Source: Taibaiella sp.
Lineage (GTDB): Bacteria > Bacteroidota > Bacteroidia > Chitinophagales > Chitinophagaceae
Direction: 5' to 3'
Assembly (NCBI GenBank): GCA_013815385.1
Contig: JACDGL010000006.1
Coordinates: 62,001-126,000, forward strand
Length of the DNA stretch: 64,000 nucleotides
Part shown: one piece after another, positions 7,363-16,773 of the stretch
Position numbering within the stretch: position 1 is the first letter of the stretch
Layout: every line of letters starts with the position of its first letter
Program-made: the position numbers and the translations under genes
Notes under the pieces: generated by a model
What the model saw: the letters and a program-made list of their open reading frames with translations, nothing else
Database searches by the model: none
Told to the model about the DNA's origin: nothing

Positions 7363-9555
7363 ATGTCTTCATTACGTTTTCTTGCCCTGCAGGAGTTGGC
7401 ACACGGAGAAAGAAAAATTTCCGGCTACCCTGATAAAAAGATCTCTGCCATCTTTGCGGGCAATGTATTTACAGGTCGTGCAATGCGCGAATTCCTGAGC
7501 GATGAAGCTTATAAAAGCCTCATAAACTCTGCCAAATCGGGATCTAAGATAGACCGCCGCATGGCTGACCAGGTAGCAGCGGGTATGAAAGCATGGGCCG
7601 AAGATCGCGGCGTTACCCACTTCACGCACTGGTTCCAGCCGCTTACCGGTACTACTGCCGAAAAGCATGATTCGTTCTTTACTATAAAAAGCGACGGTAC
7701 CGCTATAGAACTGTTTGATGGTGATGTATTGATACAACAGGAGCCTGATGCATCCAGCTTTCCGAACGGCGGCATCCGTGCTACATTCGAAGCGCGGGGC
7801 TATACCGCATGGGATCCATCGAGCCCGGCCTTTATAATGGAGAGCGGATCTGGTAAGACACTTTGCATACCAACAATATTTATAGCCTACAATGGCGAAT
7901 CGCTTGATTACAAAGCGCCACTGCTAAAATCTATAGCTGCGCTTGATAAGGCTGCTGTAGATGTCTGCAACTTCTTTGATAAGAATGTAACCAAGGTAGT
8001 AGCTACCCTGGGCTGGGAACAGGAATATTTTGTAATAGACGAAACGCTGGCAAATGCCCGCCCCGATCTGGTAATGTGCGGCCGCACGCTGGTAGGCCAC
8101 TTATCGGCCAAGGGCCAGCAGCTCGAAGACCATTACTTTGGCTCTATACCGGAGCGCCTGTACGAATTTATGCAGGATTTTGAGCAGGAAGCCTACAAGT
8201 TGGGCATACCACTGCGTACACGCCACAACGAGGTAGCTCCTGCACAGTTTGAGTGTGCACCGATATTTGAAGAAGTGAATATAGCAGTAGACCATAATAC
8301 ACTGCTGATGGATGTAATGGCCAAAGTAGCCAAGCGCCACAAGCTGAAGGTATTGCTGCATGAAAAACCATTTGCCGGAGTGAACGGTAGTGGTAAGCAC
8401 AACAACTGGAGCATGGCTACCGATACAGGCGTTAACCTGCTAAGCCCGGGTAAAACCCCACGCACCAACCTGATGTTCCTTACCTTCTTTGTAAACACCA
8501 TCAAAGCGGTACACGATCATGCAGACCTGCTGCGCGCTGCCATAGCCTCTGCGAGCAACGATCACAGACTGGGTGCAAATGAGGCTCCCCCTGCTATCAT
8601 ATCTGTATATATAGGCAAGTTCCTTACAGAGGTGCTGAACGAAGTGGAAACACGTGTGAAGGAAAAATTTAGTGAGCAGGACGAAGTGATACTGAAGCTG
8701 GATATACACAAGCAGATACCTGAGGTGCTGATGGATAATACTGACCGTAACCGTACCAGCCCCTTTGCCTTTACCGGTAACAAATTTGAATTCCGCGCGG
8801 TAGGGTCTTCTGCCAACTGCTCTTCATCAATGGCGGTGCTGAATACAATAGTTGCTGATTCGCTGAGGAAATTTAAGAACGATGTAGATGCGCTGATTGA
8901 AAAAGGCGATAAGAAAGATATAGCCATCATGCAGGTGCTGCGCAACTATATCAAAGCCTCGGGTAACATACTTTTTGAAGGGGATAACTATAGCGAAGAA
9001 TGGGCGGAAGAGGCAAAGCGCCGAGGGCTCAGCAACTTCAAGACCACTCCTGAAGCACTGGATGCCTACATATCTGACAAGAGCAAACAGTTGTTCTACG
9101 ACAATAACATATTTACCAAGCGTGAGCTGGAAGCCCGACACGATATAATGCTGGAAGACTATGTAAAGAAGGTGCAGATAGAGGCCCGTATGATAGGCTA
9201 TCTTGCCAGCAACCACATACTACCCGCAGCCATCAGCTACCAGAACACCCTGATAGAGAACATACGCGGACTGAAAGAAATAGGACTGGATAAGAAAAGC
9301 TACAAGGCCCAATTGCACCTGGCAGAAACTATAAGCAACCACATACAGCAGATAAACGACAATGTGGAAGAAATGATAGAAGCCCGCAAAAAGGCAAACG
9401 ATACAGAAAACATGCACAAGAGAGCCGCTATGTACTGTAACGAAGTGAAACCGTATTTTGATAAAATACGCTACCACACAGATAAGTTGGAATTGGTAGT
9501 GGACGATAAGCTATGGCAGCTGCCAAAGTACCGTGAACTGTTGTTCCTGCGCTAG
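7363..9555 (+). CDS. glnN: Type III glutamine synthetase
   Basis: A 730-residue GSIII enzyme that makes glutamine from glutamate, ammonia and ATP. It is the usual nitrogen-assimilation enzyme of Bacteroidota. Its length fits GSIII (about 700-730) and not GSI (about 470). Seen in the sequence: the N-terminal GSIII region (FTGRAMREFLSDEAY, THWFQPLTG), the glutamate-binding region RTRHNEVAPAQFE, the ATP/active-site segment KPFAGVNGSGKHNNWS, and the long GSIII C-terminal extension ending in KLWQLPKYRELLFLR. It is monocistronic, with its own promoter dyad and a terminator at 9579-9606. No glnK or amtB is nearby. Confidence 0.95.
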   Translation: MSSLRFLALQELAHGERKISGYPDKKISAIFAGNVFTGRAMREFLSDEAYKSLINSAKSGSKIDRRMADQVAAGMKAWAEDRGVTHFTHWFQPLTGTTAEKHDSFFTIKSDGTAIELFDGDVLIQQEPDASSFPNGGIRATFEARGYTAWDPSSPAFIMESGSGKTLCIPTIFIAYNGESLDYKAPLLKSIAALDKAAVDVCNFFDKNVTKVVATLGWEQEYFVIDETLANARPDLVMCGRTLVGHLSAKGQQLEDHYFGSIPERLYEFMQDFEQEAYKLGIPLRTRHNEVAPAQFECAPIFEEVNIAVDHNTLLMDVMAKVAKRHKLKVLLHEKPFAGVNGSGKHNNWSMATDTGVNLLSPGKTPRTNLMFLTFFVNTIKAVHDHADLLRAAIASASNDHRLGANEAPPAIISVYIGKFLTEVLNEVETRVKEKFSEQDEVILKLDIHKQIPEVLMDNTDRNRTSPFAFTGNKFEFRAVGSSANCSSSMAVLNTIVADSLRKFKNDVDALIEKGDKKDIAIMQVLRNYIKASGNILFEGDNYSEEWAEEAKRRGLSNFKTTPEALDAYISDKSKQLFYDNNIFTKRELEARHDIMLEDYVKKVQIEARMIGYLASNHILPAAISYQNTLIENIRGLKEIGLDKKSYKAQLHLAETISNHIQQINDNVEEMIEARKKANDTENMHKRAAMYCNEVKPYFDKIRYHTDKLELVVDDKLWQLPKYRELLFLR

Positions 9556-9578
9556 TAGTTTTCAATATACTTTTTACG

Positions 9579-9606
9579 AGCCGTTGCTTTTTAGCAGCGG
9601 CTTTTC
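9579..9606 (+). terminator. Intrinsic terminator of glnN
   Basis: AGCCGTTGCT, a TTTT loop and AGCAGCGGCT form a 10-base stem with one G-U pair, followed by TTTTCT. It lies 24 bases after the glnN stop. Confidence 0.75.
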
Positions 9607-9641
9607 TATATATGCTATGTATAGAAAGTAAGCAGGTTGTT

Positions 9642-9649
9642 TATATTTG
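9642..9649 (+). promoter_or_regulatory. -7 element of the first membrane-protein paralogue
   Basis: TATATTTG ends four bases before the ATG at 9654. The frame is open further upstream (to 9612), but that extension would translate the promoter itself as VYIC. Confidence 0.55.
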
Positions 9650-9653
9650 TTGC

Positions 9654-11342
9654 ATGCGCCCGGAAAAACCCTCACTCACTTCACAGCCGGTTTCTGCCAA
9701 GCATAACGCAGTTGTATTTGCGTTCTTCTGGATAGTGTTGTTCATTCTATACCTTCCGGCAGCTAGGGCCGGTATGGTAGGTGATTTTCCCGGGTGGCTC
9801 CATTATCTAAAGACATTCAGTTTTATAGATTATATCAATAGGGCAGAATCGCATATAGCCAGCCTCTACCAGTTCAAGCAACTGTGCATGTATTTATTCT
9901 ACAAGCTGTTTGCCACCAACCCCTGGCCCTGGCATGTACTATATATTAGTATGCAGGCACTGGTAGGATACCTGCTGTTCTGCCTATGCCGGAATGTTTT
10001 TACAGATACAGGCATCAGCAATGCAGCATGTATAGCATTTTGTGGTGTGCTTCTGTTTTGTGTATGCCCGCATATTACTGAAGTAGTAGTGTGGAACCCT
10101 GCATACCACTACATGCAGGCATTTGCCTTACAGCTCGGTATATTATTACTGCTGCACCGATATTTGTATAAGCAAGAAACAAAATATGCAGGCTGGGCAG
10201 CCCTATTATTTTTTCTGTCTACCTATACGCTGGAAGTGTTTTATCTAACTCCTTTGCTCACAATTACACTTGCCATTTATTACCGTGCTGGGCTGCAATA
10301 CAATAAAGCTGTGTGCAGGAAAGTGCTGGTGTATTTTTTATTGCCGCAGTTACTATTGTTCATTACTCATCTCATTGTATTAAAGGCAATGTATGGCACC
10401 GGTATAGCGAGGGTTGGAAGTGAAGCCTTCCAGCCTGTTGTAAACTATCTGCAAAAGCCTGCTAAATATATTTTCCACATTTTGTTTTTTGGGCGTTTCT
10501 TTCCCGGCGACTTCCGTAATAAAATATATAAATGGTGCGACCATACCGGTATGATAATTACTATCAGCATTATTATAATAGCGGGCTCTTATATATTATT
10601 TCGCTTCAGGAGTTTTACTGCCAGGGGTAAAGCAATAGCGCTTTTATTTACATGGACATTGCTTGGGTTTGCAATAGTGGCACCTATGACTTTTCCTGAT
10701 TCACTTCTGGTCATCTTCGACCGGTATACTTACTTTATAGATGCATTTATATACTTACTGCTTTCGTTGTGTGTGAGTGGCATAAGAAGCACCTATATCC
10801 GGGCATTCCTATTTACGGGCTTCCTGTTAGTGAATCTACGCTTTACAATAAAGGTGAACCACTACTGGCAATGGTCTGCTAAAATGCTAAGTAGTTTATT
10901 CTCGTCTTATCCCGGAAAAGATGATAAGATTGTAGTGCTGCTAAATGTACCTAAATGCCTGAAAGGTGTACAAATGATAAATGCTGAAACAGAGGGACAA
11001 TTCAAAACACTGCGAAATGAACTCTATACACGGCAGGTAACAGGGAAAGTATACGATGGGATGGGATATAACATGGAAACTATTGCTGATGGTGCTAATG
11101 TAAATGTATTAAATGACACTGTAGTACGGGTAACATTAAACCAATGGGGTACCTGGTGGTGGTATGGAGACCTTGGCGGCAGAAGCTATGAGAATGATGA
11201 CTATAAGATAGATGTTAAAGATGCCGGGCGTATGTATGAACTTACCTTAAAGCAAAAGGCAAGCAATTATATGCTGCTCTACCAGGTAGGTAGTAAATGG
11301 CGCATCGTGGATATGAGTAAGAAGAATAGGACACAAGATTAA
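9654..11342 (+). CDS. Polytopic membrane protein with C-terminal extracytoplasmic domain (paralogue A)
   Basis: A 562-residue protein with 10-12 hydrophobic spans over roughly residues 15-410 and a soluble domain of about 140 residues at the end. The membrane part resembles GT-C-like proteins (PAARAGMVGDFPGWLHYL after span 1, ITEVVVWNPAYHYMQAF, FDRYTYFIDAF). The tail has a conserved stretch LNDTVVRVTLNQWGTWWWYG then LLYQVGSKWRIVD. The same protein family recurs at 12489-14147, with matching motifs throughout. The start was set to the ATG just after a TATATTTG element. The substrate is unknown. A lipid-linked sugar transferase is only a guess from the architecture. Confidence 0.75.
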   Translation: MRPEKPSLTSQPVSAKHNAVVFAFFWIVLFILYLPAARAGMVGDFPGWLHYLKTFSFIDYINRAESHIASLYQFKQLCMYLFYKLFATNPWPWHVLYISMQALVGYLLFCLCRNVFTDTGISNAACIAFCGVLLFCVCPHITEVVVWNPAYHYMQAFALQLGILLLLHRYLYKQETKYAGWAALLFFLSTYTLEVFYLTPLLTITLAIYYRAGLQYNKAVCRKVLVYFLLPQLLLFITHLIVLKAMYGTGIARVGSEAFQPVVNYLQKPAKYIFHILFFGRFFPGDFRNKIYKWCDHTGMIITISIIIIAGSYILFRFRSFTARGKAIALLFTWTLLGFAIVAPMTFPDSLLVIFDRYTYFIDAFIYLLLSLCVSGIRSTYIRAFLFTGFLLVNLRFTIKVNHYWQWSAKMLSSLFSSYPGKDDKIVVLLNVPKCLKGVQMINAETEGQFKTLRNELYTRQVTGKVYDGMGYNMETIADGANVNVLNDTVVRVTLNQWGTWWWYGDLGGRSYENDDYKIDVKDAGRMYELTLKQKASNYMLLYQVGSKWRIVDMSKKNRTQD

Positions 11343-11343
11343 A

Positions 11344-12402
11344 TCAAAGGTCAAGCGTCACATCCCCATATACCGGATGCCCGGTGCAGGTTAGTATCCT
11401 GCCCGCAGCTATATCTGCATCTGTAAGCACCTCGTTATAGGAATGCCATACGCGGCCACCGGAACATATGGCTACACAGGAGCCGCAACGGCCGGTTTCA
11501 CAGCTATACGGCAGCATTACCTGTTGCTTTTTTGCAGCCTGCAATATAGAATCAGGATACACGACAGGGAAGTTATATTGGTGCTGCTGCGTTTTTATTG
11601 TAACAGTGCGGGTAGTAGTATCAGGCGGCACAACGTGCACTGCATTTCTTATTTCAGTATTAAAGTTTTCTTTCTTTACCTGCGCACTGTTAATGCCCAA
11701 TTCTTCGAGGGTTAACAATACCATACGCATATAGGTGAATGGCCCACAAACGTAAAAGAGCATCTTATCCTTATTGGCCTTGCCATACTCTTGCAGCAAT
11801 ACAGGCAGTAGCGCCTTGCTGAGCCTTGCCCGTGCTATATCGAATGCGGAACTGTATAGAAATGCTATCTGAAACCGCTCAGGAAATTGTATGAGCAGAT
11901 CTTGAAGAGCGTTATAAAATACAGTTTCCTCTTTACTCCTATTGCTGTAAATAAGCGTTACGTGCGTTGCAGGTTTAGTGTGCAATATTTCTTTCAGCAA
12001 AGAAAATACCGGGGTAATACCTATACCAGCGGCAAGCAAAAATACCTGCTCATAATCATTCTCATCCGGTAGCGTAAAAAGCCCCGCACATCCTGTGGAT
12101 AAAAGCAGGTCGCCGGGTTGGGCATTGTCAATTAACATACGTGAATAATAACCGTTCTCCACTCTTTTTACAGTAATGGAAAAGGGTTCGTTCAATGCCG
12201 GGCAGGAGGAAATAGAATAAGTACGCCTTTCTTCTTTATGACGGTGCTGAGCTGTAAATGTAATGAACTGTCCGGCGCGGTACGTAAGTGGTATGCCGTC
12301 CGGGCGCGCTAAAATATAAGTTGATACCCCCTGTACTTCTTTTGTTACAGACAGTATACGTACTTCATAAAATGGATTTATTATATCGGGTATATCAGGC
12401 AT
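11344..12402 (-). CDS. PaaE-like ferredoxin reductase with C-terminal [2Fe-2S] domain
   Basis: A 352-residue flavin/iron-sulfur electron transfer protein. The N-terminal FAD domain has RRTYSISS, binding the flavin phosphate. The NAD(P)H domain follows with FLLAAGIGITPVFSLL and FYVCGPFTYM. A plant-type ferredoxin domain ends the protein with the cluster ligands CETGRCGSC and LTCTG. This order is that of PaaE and Hmp-like oxygenase reductases, which pass electrons from NADPH to an oxygenase or desaturase. No oxygenase is adjacent. The ATG at 12402 (MPDIPDI) is chosen over an upstream start that would overlap the divergent gene's promoter. It sits between two paralogous membrane proteins on the other strand and ends one base after the first of them. 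Confidence 0.87.
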   Translation of the reverse strand: MPDIPDIINPFYEVRILSVTKEVQGVSTYILARPDGIPLTYRAGQFITFTAQHRHKEERRTYSISSCPALNEPFSITVKRVENGYYSRMLIDNAQPGDLLLSTGCAGLFTLPDENDYEQVFLLAAGIGITPVFSLLKEILHTKPATHVTLIYSNRSKEETVFYNALQDLLIQFPERFQIAFLYSSAFDIARARLSKALLPVLLQEYGKANKDKMLFYVCGPFTYMRMVLLTLEELGINSAQVKKENFNTEIRNAVHVVPPDTTTRTVTIKTQQHQYNFPVVYPDSILQAAKKQQVMLPYSCETGRCGSCVAICSGGRVWHSYNEVLTDADIAAGRILTCTGHPVYGDVTLDL

Positions 12403-12461
12403 TGGTTGCTGTAAAGTTATAAATGAACTGCGTTTATAAATCCATATTCGTTTTGGCCGTG

Positions 12462-12469
12462 TATATTTG
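12462..12469 (+). promoter_or_regulatory. -7 element of the second membrane-protein paralogue
   Basis: TATATTTG lies 19 bases before the ATG at 12489 and 60 bases from the divergent reductase start. It matches the element in front of the first paralogue, including the following TTG. Confidence 0.5.
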
Positions 12470-12488
12470 TTGTACAGCACTTTTATTA

Positions 12489-14147
12489 ATGACACTTATA
12501 AAACGGATAACGCAAAACCGCCGTACCCTATTCCTGTTTATATGGATCGTATTATTTGTGCTGTATGTGCCAGCTGTACATGCAGGTTTTGTATCGGACT
12601 TTACCGGGTGGATAGAGCAGCTTACGCAAAATAAATTTATCGATTATCTTAATAGAAAGGGTTCGCAGATCACAAGTCTTTATCAGTTTACCCAATTTAG
12701 TACATGGGTCTTTTACAAACTTTTCGGGTTAAATGCATGGTTATGGTTTTTATTGTACATAACGCTTCAAGCATTAAATAGTACTCTTCTTTACATTGTC
12801 AGCAATACGCTTTTTGAGAAAGCTGACATTAAGAATGCGGATATAATTGCTCTAACAGGTGTAATGCTATTTTGCTTTTGCCCGCACCTTACCGAGGTTG
12901 TCGTTTACAAGGCATCGTACCATTACCTGCAAGGATTCCTATTTATATTGCTCATTATTTACTGGCTACAGCAGTTTCAAGAGACAGGGTCAATAAAATA
13001 CGCGTGGTGGGCAGCCGTTATTTTTTTTATTTCCACCTATAGCCTGGAGATATTCTATCTAACGCCATTGTTTACTATCGGAATGGCATTGTTTTACTGG
13101 CGTGTGCTGCAGTATGATAAGAACGTTCTTAAAAGGTCGATGCAATACTTCCTTATTCCTCAGATAATATTGTTTTTATTGCACGTGGCAGTATTTCATG
13201 CTATACATGGTGGCCGGTTACCGCATGTTTCAAAAGTAGATTACCCCTATCCTTTTTACCTTAGCAAGCCGGTAAAATATTTATTCCACATTTTGTTGAT
13301 GGGTCGTTTTTTCCCGCAGCATATTCGCGATGCTGTGTATGCATGGTCTGAATCAACTGCAGGACTGCTTACGTTTTATTCATTTCTGATAGCTGTGTGG
13401 GCCTTAATAATAGTTAGGTTTAAATCATTTAGCCCCAAAGCCAAAACAGCTGTACTGCTGTTTATTTTTGTATGCTTTACAGCCGTATTGCTGATACCAC
13501 TCGGGTTTCCACCCATGCTACTGGTTTATGGTGACCGACATACCTATTTGCTGTGTGCATTTACGTATGTGCTACTCGCATTAATGCTTAGCTATATTAC
13601 CCGCAGGTACCTGAGTATAGCAATTGGGGGTATCTATTTGCTTATTAATTTGTGCCTTACTATACAACTGAACCTATATTGGAAGCGATCTGCTTATATA
13701 GTCAACCGCCTGCTGGCTACGTTTCCGGCTGCAGACAATAAAACGGTTGTGTTGCTAGACCTGCCTGATAATATGAAGGGGGTGCCCATGCTATATGAAA
13801 GCTTGTATAAAGCACTACATAATGCAACCCAGCCTGATAAGATCAATAACATGGTGTATGATGCGGTCTCATTTACTTCTTTCCATATGCAGGACGGTGC
13901 ACACGTAAAAGTCTTGAATGACAGCACAATTCGTGTTACCCTGAACCAATGGGGATCATGGTGGTTGTATGGCAGCCTGGGAGCAGTGAGTTATGAAAAC
14001 GAAGCATACAGGCTTAATATGACAGACGTAGGCCATGAATACGAGCTTGTACTGAAAAGGCCTGATACACAATACCTACTGCTATACCAGGCGGGCGGAG
14101 TATGGAGAATCGTAGACTGGAACAGAAAAAATGTGGATCAGTATTAG
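12489..14147 (+). CDS. Polytopic membrane protein with C-terminal extracytoplasmic domain (paralogue B)
   Basis: A 552-residue paralogue of the protein at 9654-11342. Shared landmarks in the same order: FIWIVLFVLYVPAVHAGFV, SDFTGWIEQL, HLTEVVVYKASYHYLQGF, STYSLEIFYLTPLF, KYLFHILLMGRFFP, YGDRHTYLL, and the tail LNQWGSWWLYG and LLYQAGGVWRIVDW. Ten or more membrane spans precede a soluble C-terminal domain of about 140 residues. The upstream frame (from 12423) contains the promoter and was not used. The pair probably arose by duplication, with the reductase gene now between the copies. The function is not recognised. The strong conservation of the Trp-rich tail suggests it is functionally important. 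Confidence 0.75.
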   Translation: MTLIKRITQNRRTLFLFIWIVLFVLYVPAVHAGFVSDFTGWIEQLTQNKFIDYLNRKGSQITSLYQFTQFSTWVFYKLFGLNAWLWFLLYITLQALNSTLLYIVSNTLFEKADIKNADIIALTGVMLFCFCPHLTEVVVYKASYHYLQGFLFILLIIYWLQQFQETGSIKYAWWAAVIFFISTYSLEIFYLTPLFTIGMALFYWRVLQYDKNVLKRSMQYFLIPQIILFLLHVAVFHAIHGGRLPHVSKVDYPYPFYLSKPVKYLFHILLMGRFFPQHIRDAVYAWSESTAGLLTFYSFLIAVWALIIVRFKSFSPKAKTAVLLFIFVCFTAVLLIPLGFPPMLLVYGDRHTYLLCAFTYVLLALMLSYITRRYLSIAIGGIYLLINLCLTIQLNLYWKRSAYIVNRLLATFPAADNKTVVLLDLPDNMKGVPMLYESLYKALHNATQPDKINNMVYDAVSFTSFHMQDGAHVKVLNDSTIRVTLNQWGSWWLYGSLGAVSYENEAYRLNMTDVGHEYELVLKRPDTQYLLLYQAGGVWRIVDWNRKNVDQY

Positions 14148-14310
14148 GCGATAAAAACCACTGGCAAAAACAAATCCACATGCACTGAACCGAGCAAGAT
14201 TGTTTCCTGCATTGGCTTATAGGGTTATGCAGTATCATCCGCTGTTGATATTTCTTTAAATAGTAATGCAGTTGCTGATCTAATTTTGCGCATAACCTAC
14301 ACCCTATACT

Positions 14311-14622
14311 ATGCGTGGAAAAAATAGTTTCCAGGAAGTTTTTGATAAGCCCCTTGTGGAGAAGGGCGATAAAAAAGGCCGAAGTACCGGGCATCTGGCC
14401 CGCAGGAACGAATGCATTGCTCACCGCTACTATTACTATGGCCACTATTCGGATAAGCGCTATAATGCTATTATCACATTGCTGAGCGAAGAGTTCTTCT
14501 TGTCAGTAGCTACAATCCCTAATATTATACAGGACAATATAGAGGCATTGCAACTGCTGAAGAAGCGGCAGCCTTCTGTTTACTTTTTCCAGGCACGGTG
14601 GCCGCATATGAAGTGGCAATAG
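14311..14622 (+). CDS. Small basic protein of unknown function at the phage-remnant border
   Basis: A 103-residue protein that I do not recognise. It is basic at the N-terminus (MRGKNSFQEVF, KGDKKGRSTGHLARRN) and has a Tyr-rich patch (HRYYYYGHYSDKRYNAI). A segment, LLSEEFFLSVATIPNIIQDN, could be a helix-turn-helix. A TAATTTTG element lies at 14281-14288. It is on the plus strand, tail to tail with the minus-strand Mu-like cluster whose last gene ends at 14625, two bases after this stop. Being packed against the phage genes suggests it may belong to the same element, for example as a regulator. That is inference. Confidence 0.55.
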   Translation: MRGKNSFQEVFDKPLVEKGDKKGRSTGHLARRNECIAHRYYYYGHYSDKRYNAIITLLSEEFFLSVATIPNIIQDNIEALQLLKKRQPSVYFFQARWPHMKWQ

Positions 14623-14624
14623 CA

Positions 14625-15143
14625 TCAGTAGTGGACTACCTCCGGTAGTATTTGCGATGGCAGGGTATATAATGTGCCCTTTATCAGGGTGCTGTAATCC
14701 TCGAAAGCTATGCTATAGGTAAGCTCCCGCACACGCAGCGCATCATTTCGTTTTTGGGTAGATGCGCTGATTCGGGACAGCATGCCAAAATCATCGCCGG
14801 GGCTCCAGCCTTGCATTGCTTTGTGCAGTGCCCATTCTATATCGTAGTATTCCAGGGCTTTCTGCCGGTAAGCATCGGGCGTGGATTGGCTGCTATTACT
14901 AAATGGAGCAAAGCCCAGACGCAGGATCACCTTGCCCCTGGCAGTCTGCGCATTGGTTGCTAGCTGTTCATAGGTAAAGTCTTCAAAATCTAAGAGCAGG
15001 CACGGCCATTGTATAGGCATGCGTAGCAGGCCGCTGTCATTTTTTAACTGGCCTAATTCCTGGTCTATGTATATTATATCGGGCACTTGATCCTGCACAT
15101 GCTGTTGTATGGCCAGGAATATATTGGCGAATGAGGAGTTCAT
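14625..15143 (-). CDS. Phage-type structural protein, possible tail or neck completion protein
   Basis: A 172-residue protein without signal peptide. Its composition and position directly after the portal-like gene suit a small virion completion protein, such as the gp37-type or tail-terminator families. Segments such as FANIFLAIQQHVQDQVPDI and LTYSIAFEDYSTL, and the WPCLLLDFEDFTYEQL strand region, resemble those proteins only loosely. No motif is decisive. It is separated from the portal remnant by 11 bases, so it was probably cotranscribed. Confidence 0.5.
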   Translation of the reverse strand: MNSSFANIFLAIQQHVQDQVPDIIYIDQELGQLKNDSGLLRMPIQWPCLLLDFEDFTYEQLATNAQTARGKVILRLGFAPFSNSSQSTPDAYRQKALEYYDIEWALHKAMQGWSPGDDFGMLSRISASTQKRNDALRVRELTYSIAFEDYSTLIKGTLYTLPSQILPEVVHY

Positions 15144-15154
15144 AATAAGCTAGT

Positions 15155-16264
15155 TTAAGGTTTGGGGATGCCGTAGGTGGTGTACCAGTAATCATCGGGT
15201 ACAGGTACTATGGCTGCTATGGCTTTATCAATATCAAGTCGTGCCTGTAAGGAAGCAAGGTCGGTTTCTTTGCTGAAGACGAAACGGCCCTCTGCAACCG
15301 GGTAGCCATAGCTTTGCAGTATAGCCAGGAACTGCGGATGATTGAGCATATTGGCTGTGTAGGCAAGATCGCTGCAGGTGATCTGGTATTGCTGGCCCTC
15401 ATGTACTTTACTTTGTGCATACCCGCTGCCTGCGGCAGATGTGGTAGTGCCAGTATTGCCCAACACAAGCACCGACATTTCATCGTTCATAGCCTGTAGA
15501 AAGGATAGGTGCAGCTTACCATCCCCATTCATGCGCTTGCCATCCTTCATCTCAAAATCGGCCTGGCGGGGAACCATTACTGCCAGTGAGCTGCCACTTT
15601 CATCCAGCATCTTTTTCAGCTCCTGCTTGGTCTGCTCATCATAAGAATCGTACTTGATGATGCGTACCGGCTGGCCAAATAATTCTATATACTGCGCCCA
15701 GTCGGCCAGATCGCCTTTCTTATACAGCGCGCATTTTAAAAGCAGGCCCAGATCATGTGTATCACCCATTACCCACACATTGGGCAGGCCTGTATAGGCT
15801 ACGCCATCGGAGCCACCCTGCTCTGTAGTAATAAGGCCAATATCTGGACGTATATGCTTGCGGGGTATCAATGTGTAAGAAAGATCGCGCCCCGGGAGGA
15901 ATTCGATACCTGATATGCCCCATAGCTGTGTGTGCATGGTGCGCACAATATCGCGGAAACGGGAGGCTGCCTATCAGCGTATCCATTGCGGCAATACGTA
16001 CGCCTTCTTTCTCAAAATACAATTGCTTATTGAGCACAGAATCTATGCGCTTGCTAATGATACCGGACAGATGGGCATCGAGCAGCACATCTTCGTACAC
16101 ATCGTACAGGCGGAGCGATTGGGATAGTAAACAGACTCGGCCGAGATAAGCGAACGGCGCCAGGTGCCGATGTCTTTGCGGCTACGGTCTACCGTGCGGA
16201 TGTTGAGCTCGTTTACAATTATCTCTTTATTGCCCGCGGGGGCCTTGGTGATAGTGAGGGACAT
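15155..16264 (-). pseudogene. Mu gp29-like (DUF935) portal gene with two opposite frameshifts
   Basis: Read in one frame, the start at 16264 gives MSLTITKAPAGNKEIIVNEL and continues to YYPNR. The protein sense then moves to a second frame (LYDVYEDVLLDAHLSGIISK, up to MDTLIGSL) and returns to the first frame at RFRDIVRTMHTQLWGISGIE, running on to the stop at 15155. The first shift is near 16111-16114 and looks like one lost base in a C run. The second is near 15965-15970 and looks like one extra C. Between them the original frame has a stop (16043). The restored product of about 369 residues carries DUF935 features (GIEFLPGRDLSYTLIPR, WAQYIELFGQPVRI). Portal proteins form the ring through which phage DNA passes. 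Sequencing error is an alternative to true decay. Confidence 0.75.
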
Positions 16265-16298
16265 AGGGATTATAGGTTTTCGGGATAGGGGAAATATA

Positions 16299-16733
16299 TT
16301 ACTGCTTTTGCCGCACCAGTATTATTTGCTGCAATACCAGCAGGTAATTGCGCACCTGTATCAGTTTATAGCGGCGTATGCGGCCATGCAGCAGCTTCTT
16401 GGGGTCTGCATCAGATACTTTGATATCGTAATCGGCGCGACCGGTCTGTACCAGTTTCCAATGCTCGGTAGGATATATGGGTTCCAGGCCCGGAGTGGGA
16501 TTGTGCAGCACCAGCACCTGGTACACATTATCGCCGGCGTATTGCCACAGCAGCATAGGCCTGGCGGGGTCGGCAGCGGGCTCTGTAAGGCTCAGCACCA
16601 GTGTATCCAGTTGGTCCATCTCCAGCCGCAGTACCTGGCAATACCAGTTCTTACGGATGTCTATTTCGATGTTCTGCGAAAAGGCATGTGTGCCCGCCAG
16701 CAGCAGGAGTATAGTAAGGATAAGTCTGTTCAT
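16299..16733 (-). CDS. Small secreted protein of unknown function inside the phage remnant
   Basis: A 144-residue protein. MNRLILTILLLLAGTHAFSQ is a clear signal peptide with cleavage after FSQ. The mature part has no recognised motif (IDIRKNWYCQVLRLEMDQL, LLWQYAGDNVYQVLVLHN, RRYKLIQVRNYLLVLQQII). The frame is open far upstream, but the signal-peptide ATG is the natural start. Virion proteins rarely carry signal peptides, so this is either a host-type gene that entered the cluster or a phage moron. Confidence 0.65.
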   Translation of the reverse strand: MNRLILTILLLLAGTHAFSQNIEIDIRKNWYCQVLRLEMDQLDTLVLSLTEPAADPARPMLLWQYAGDNVYQVLVLHNPTPGLEPIYPTEHWKLVQTGRADYDIKVSDADPKKLLHGRIRRYKLIQVRNYLLVLQQIILVRQKQ

Positions 16734-16773
16734 AATTGCTAAGTTAATGAAATACCATTTTGCGTAGGCGCAC

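Noticed and set aside
9612-9653. Upstream start for the first membrane paralogue giving an extra 14 residues with YICC
   Set aside because: The same YICC string in both paralogues is a translation of TTTATATTTGTTG-type promoter DNA, not conserved protein.
16043-16264. A separate 73-residue protein in the first part of the portal-like gene
   Set aside because: Its N-terminal 50 residues continue logically into the next frame, and its end (SACTMCTKMCC) is an out-of-frame artefact.
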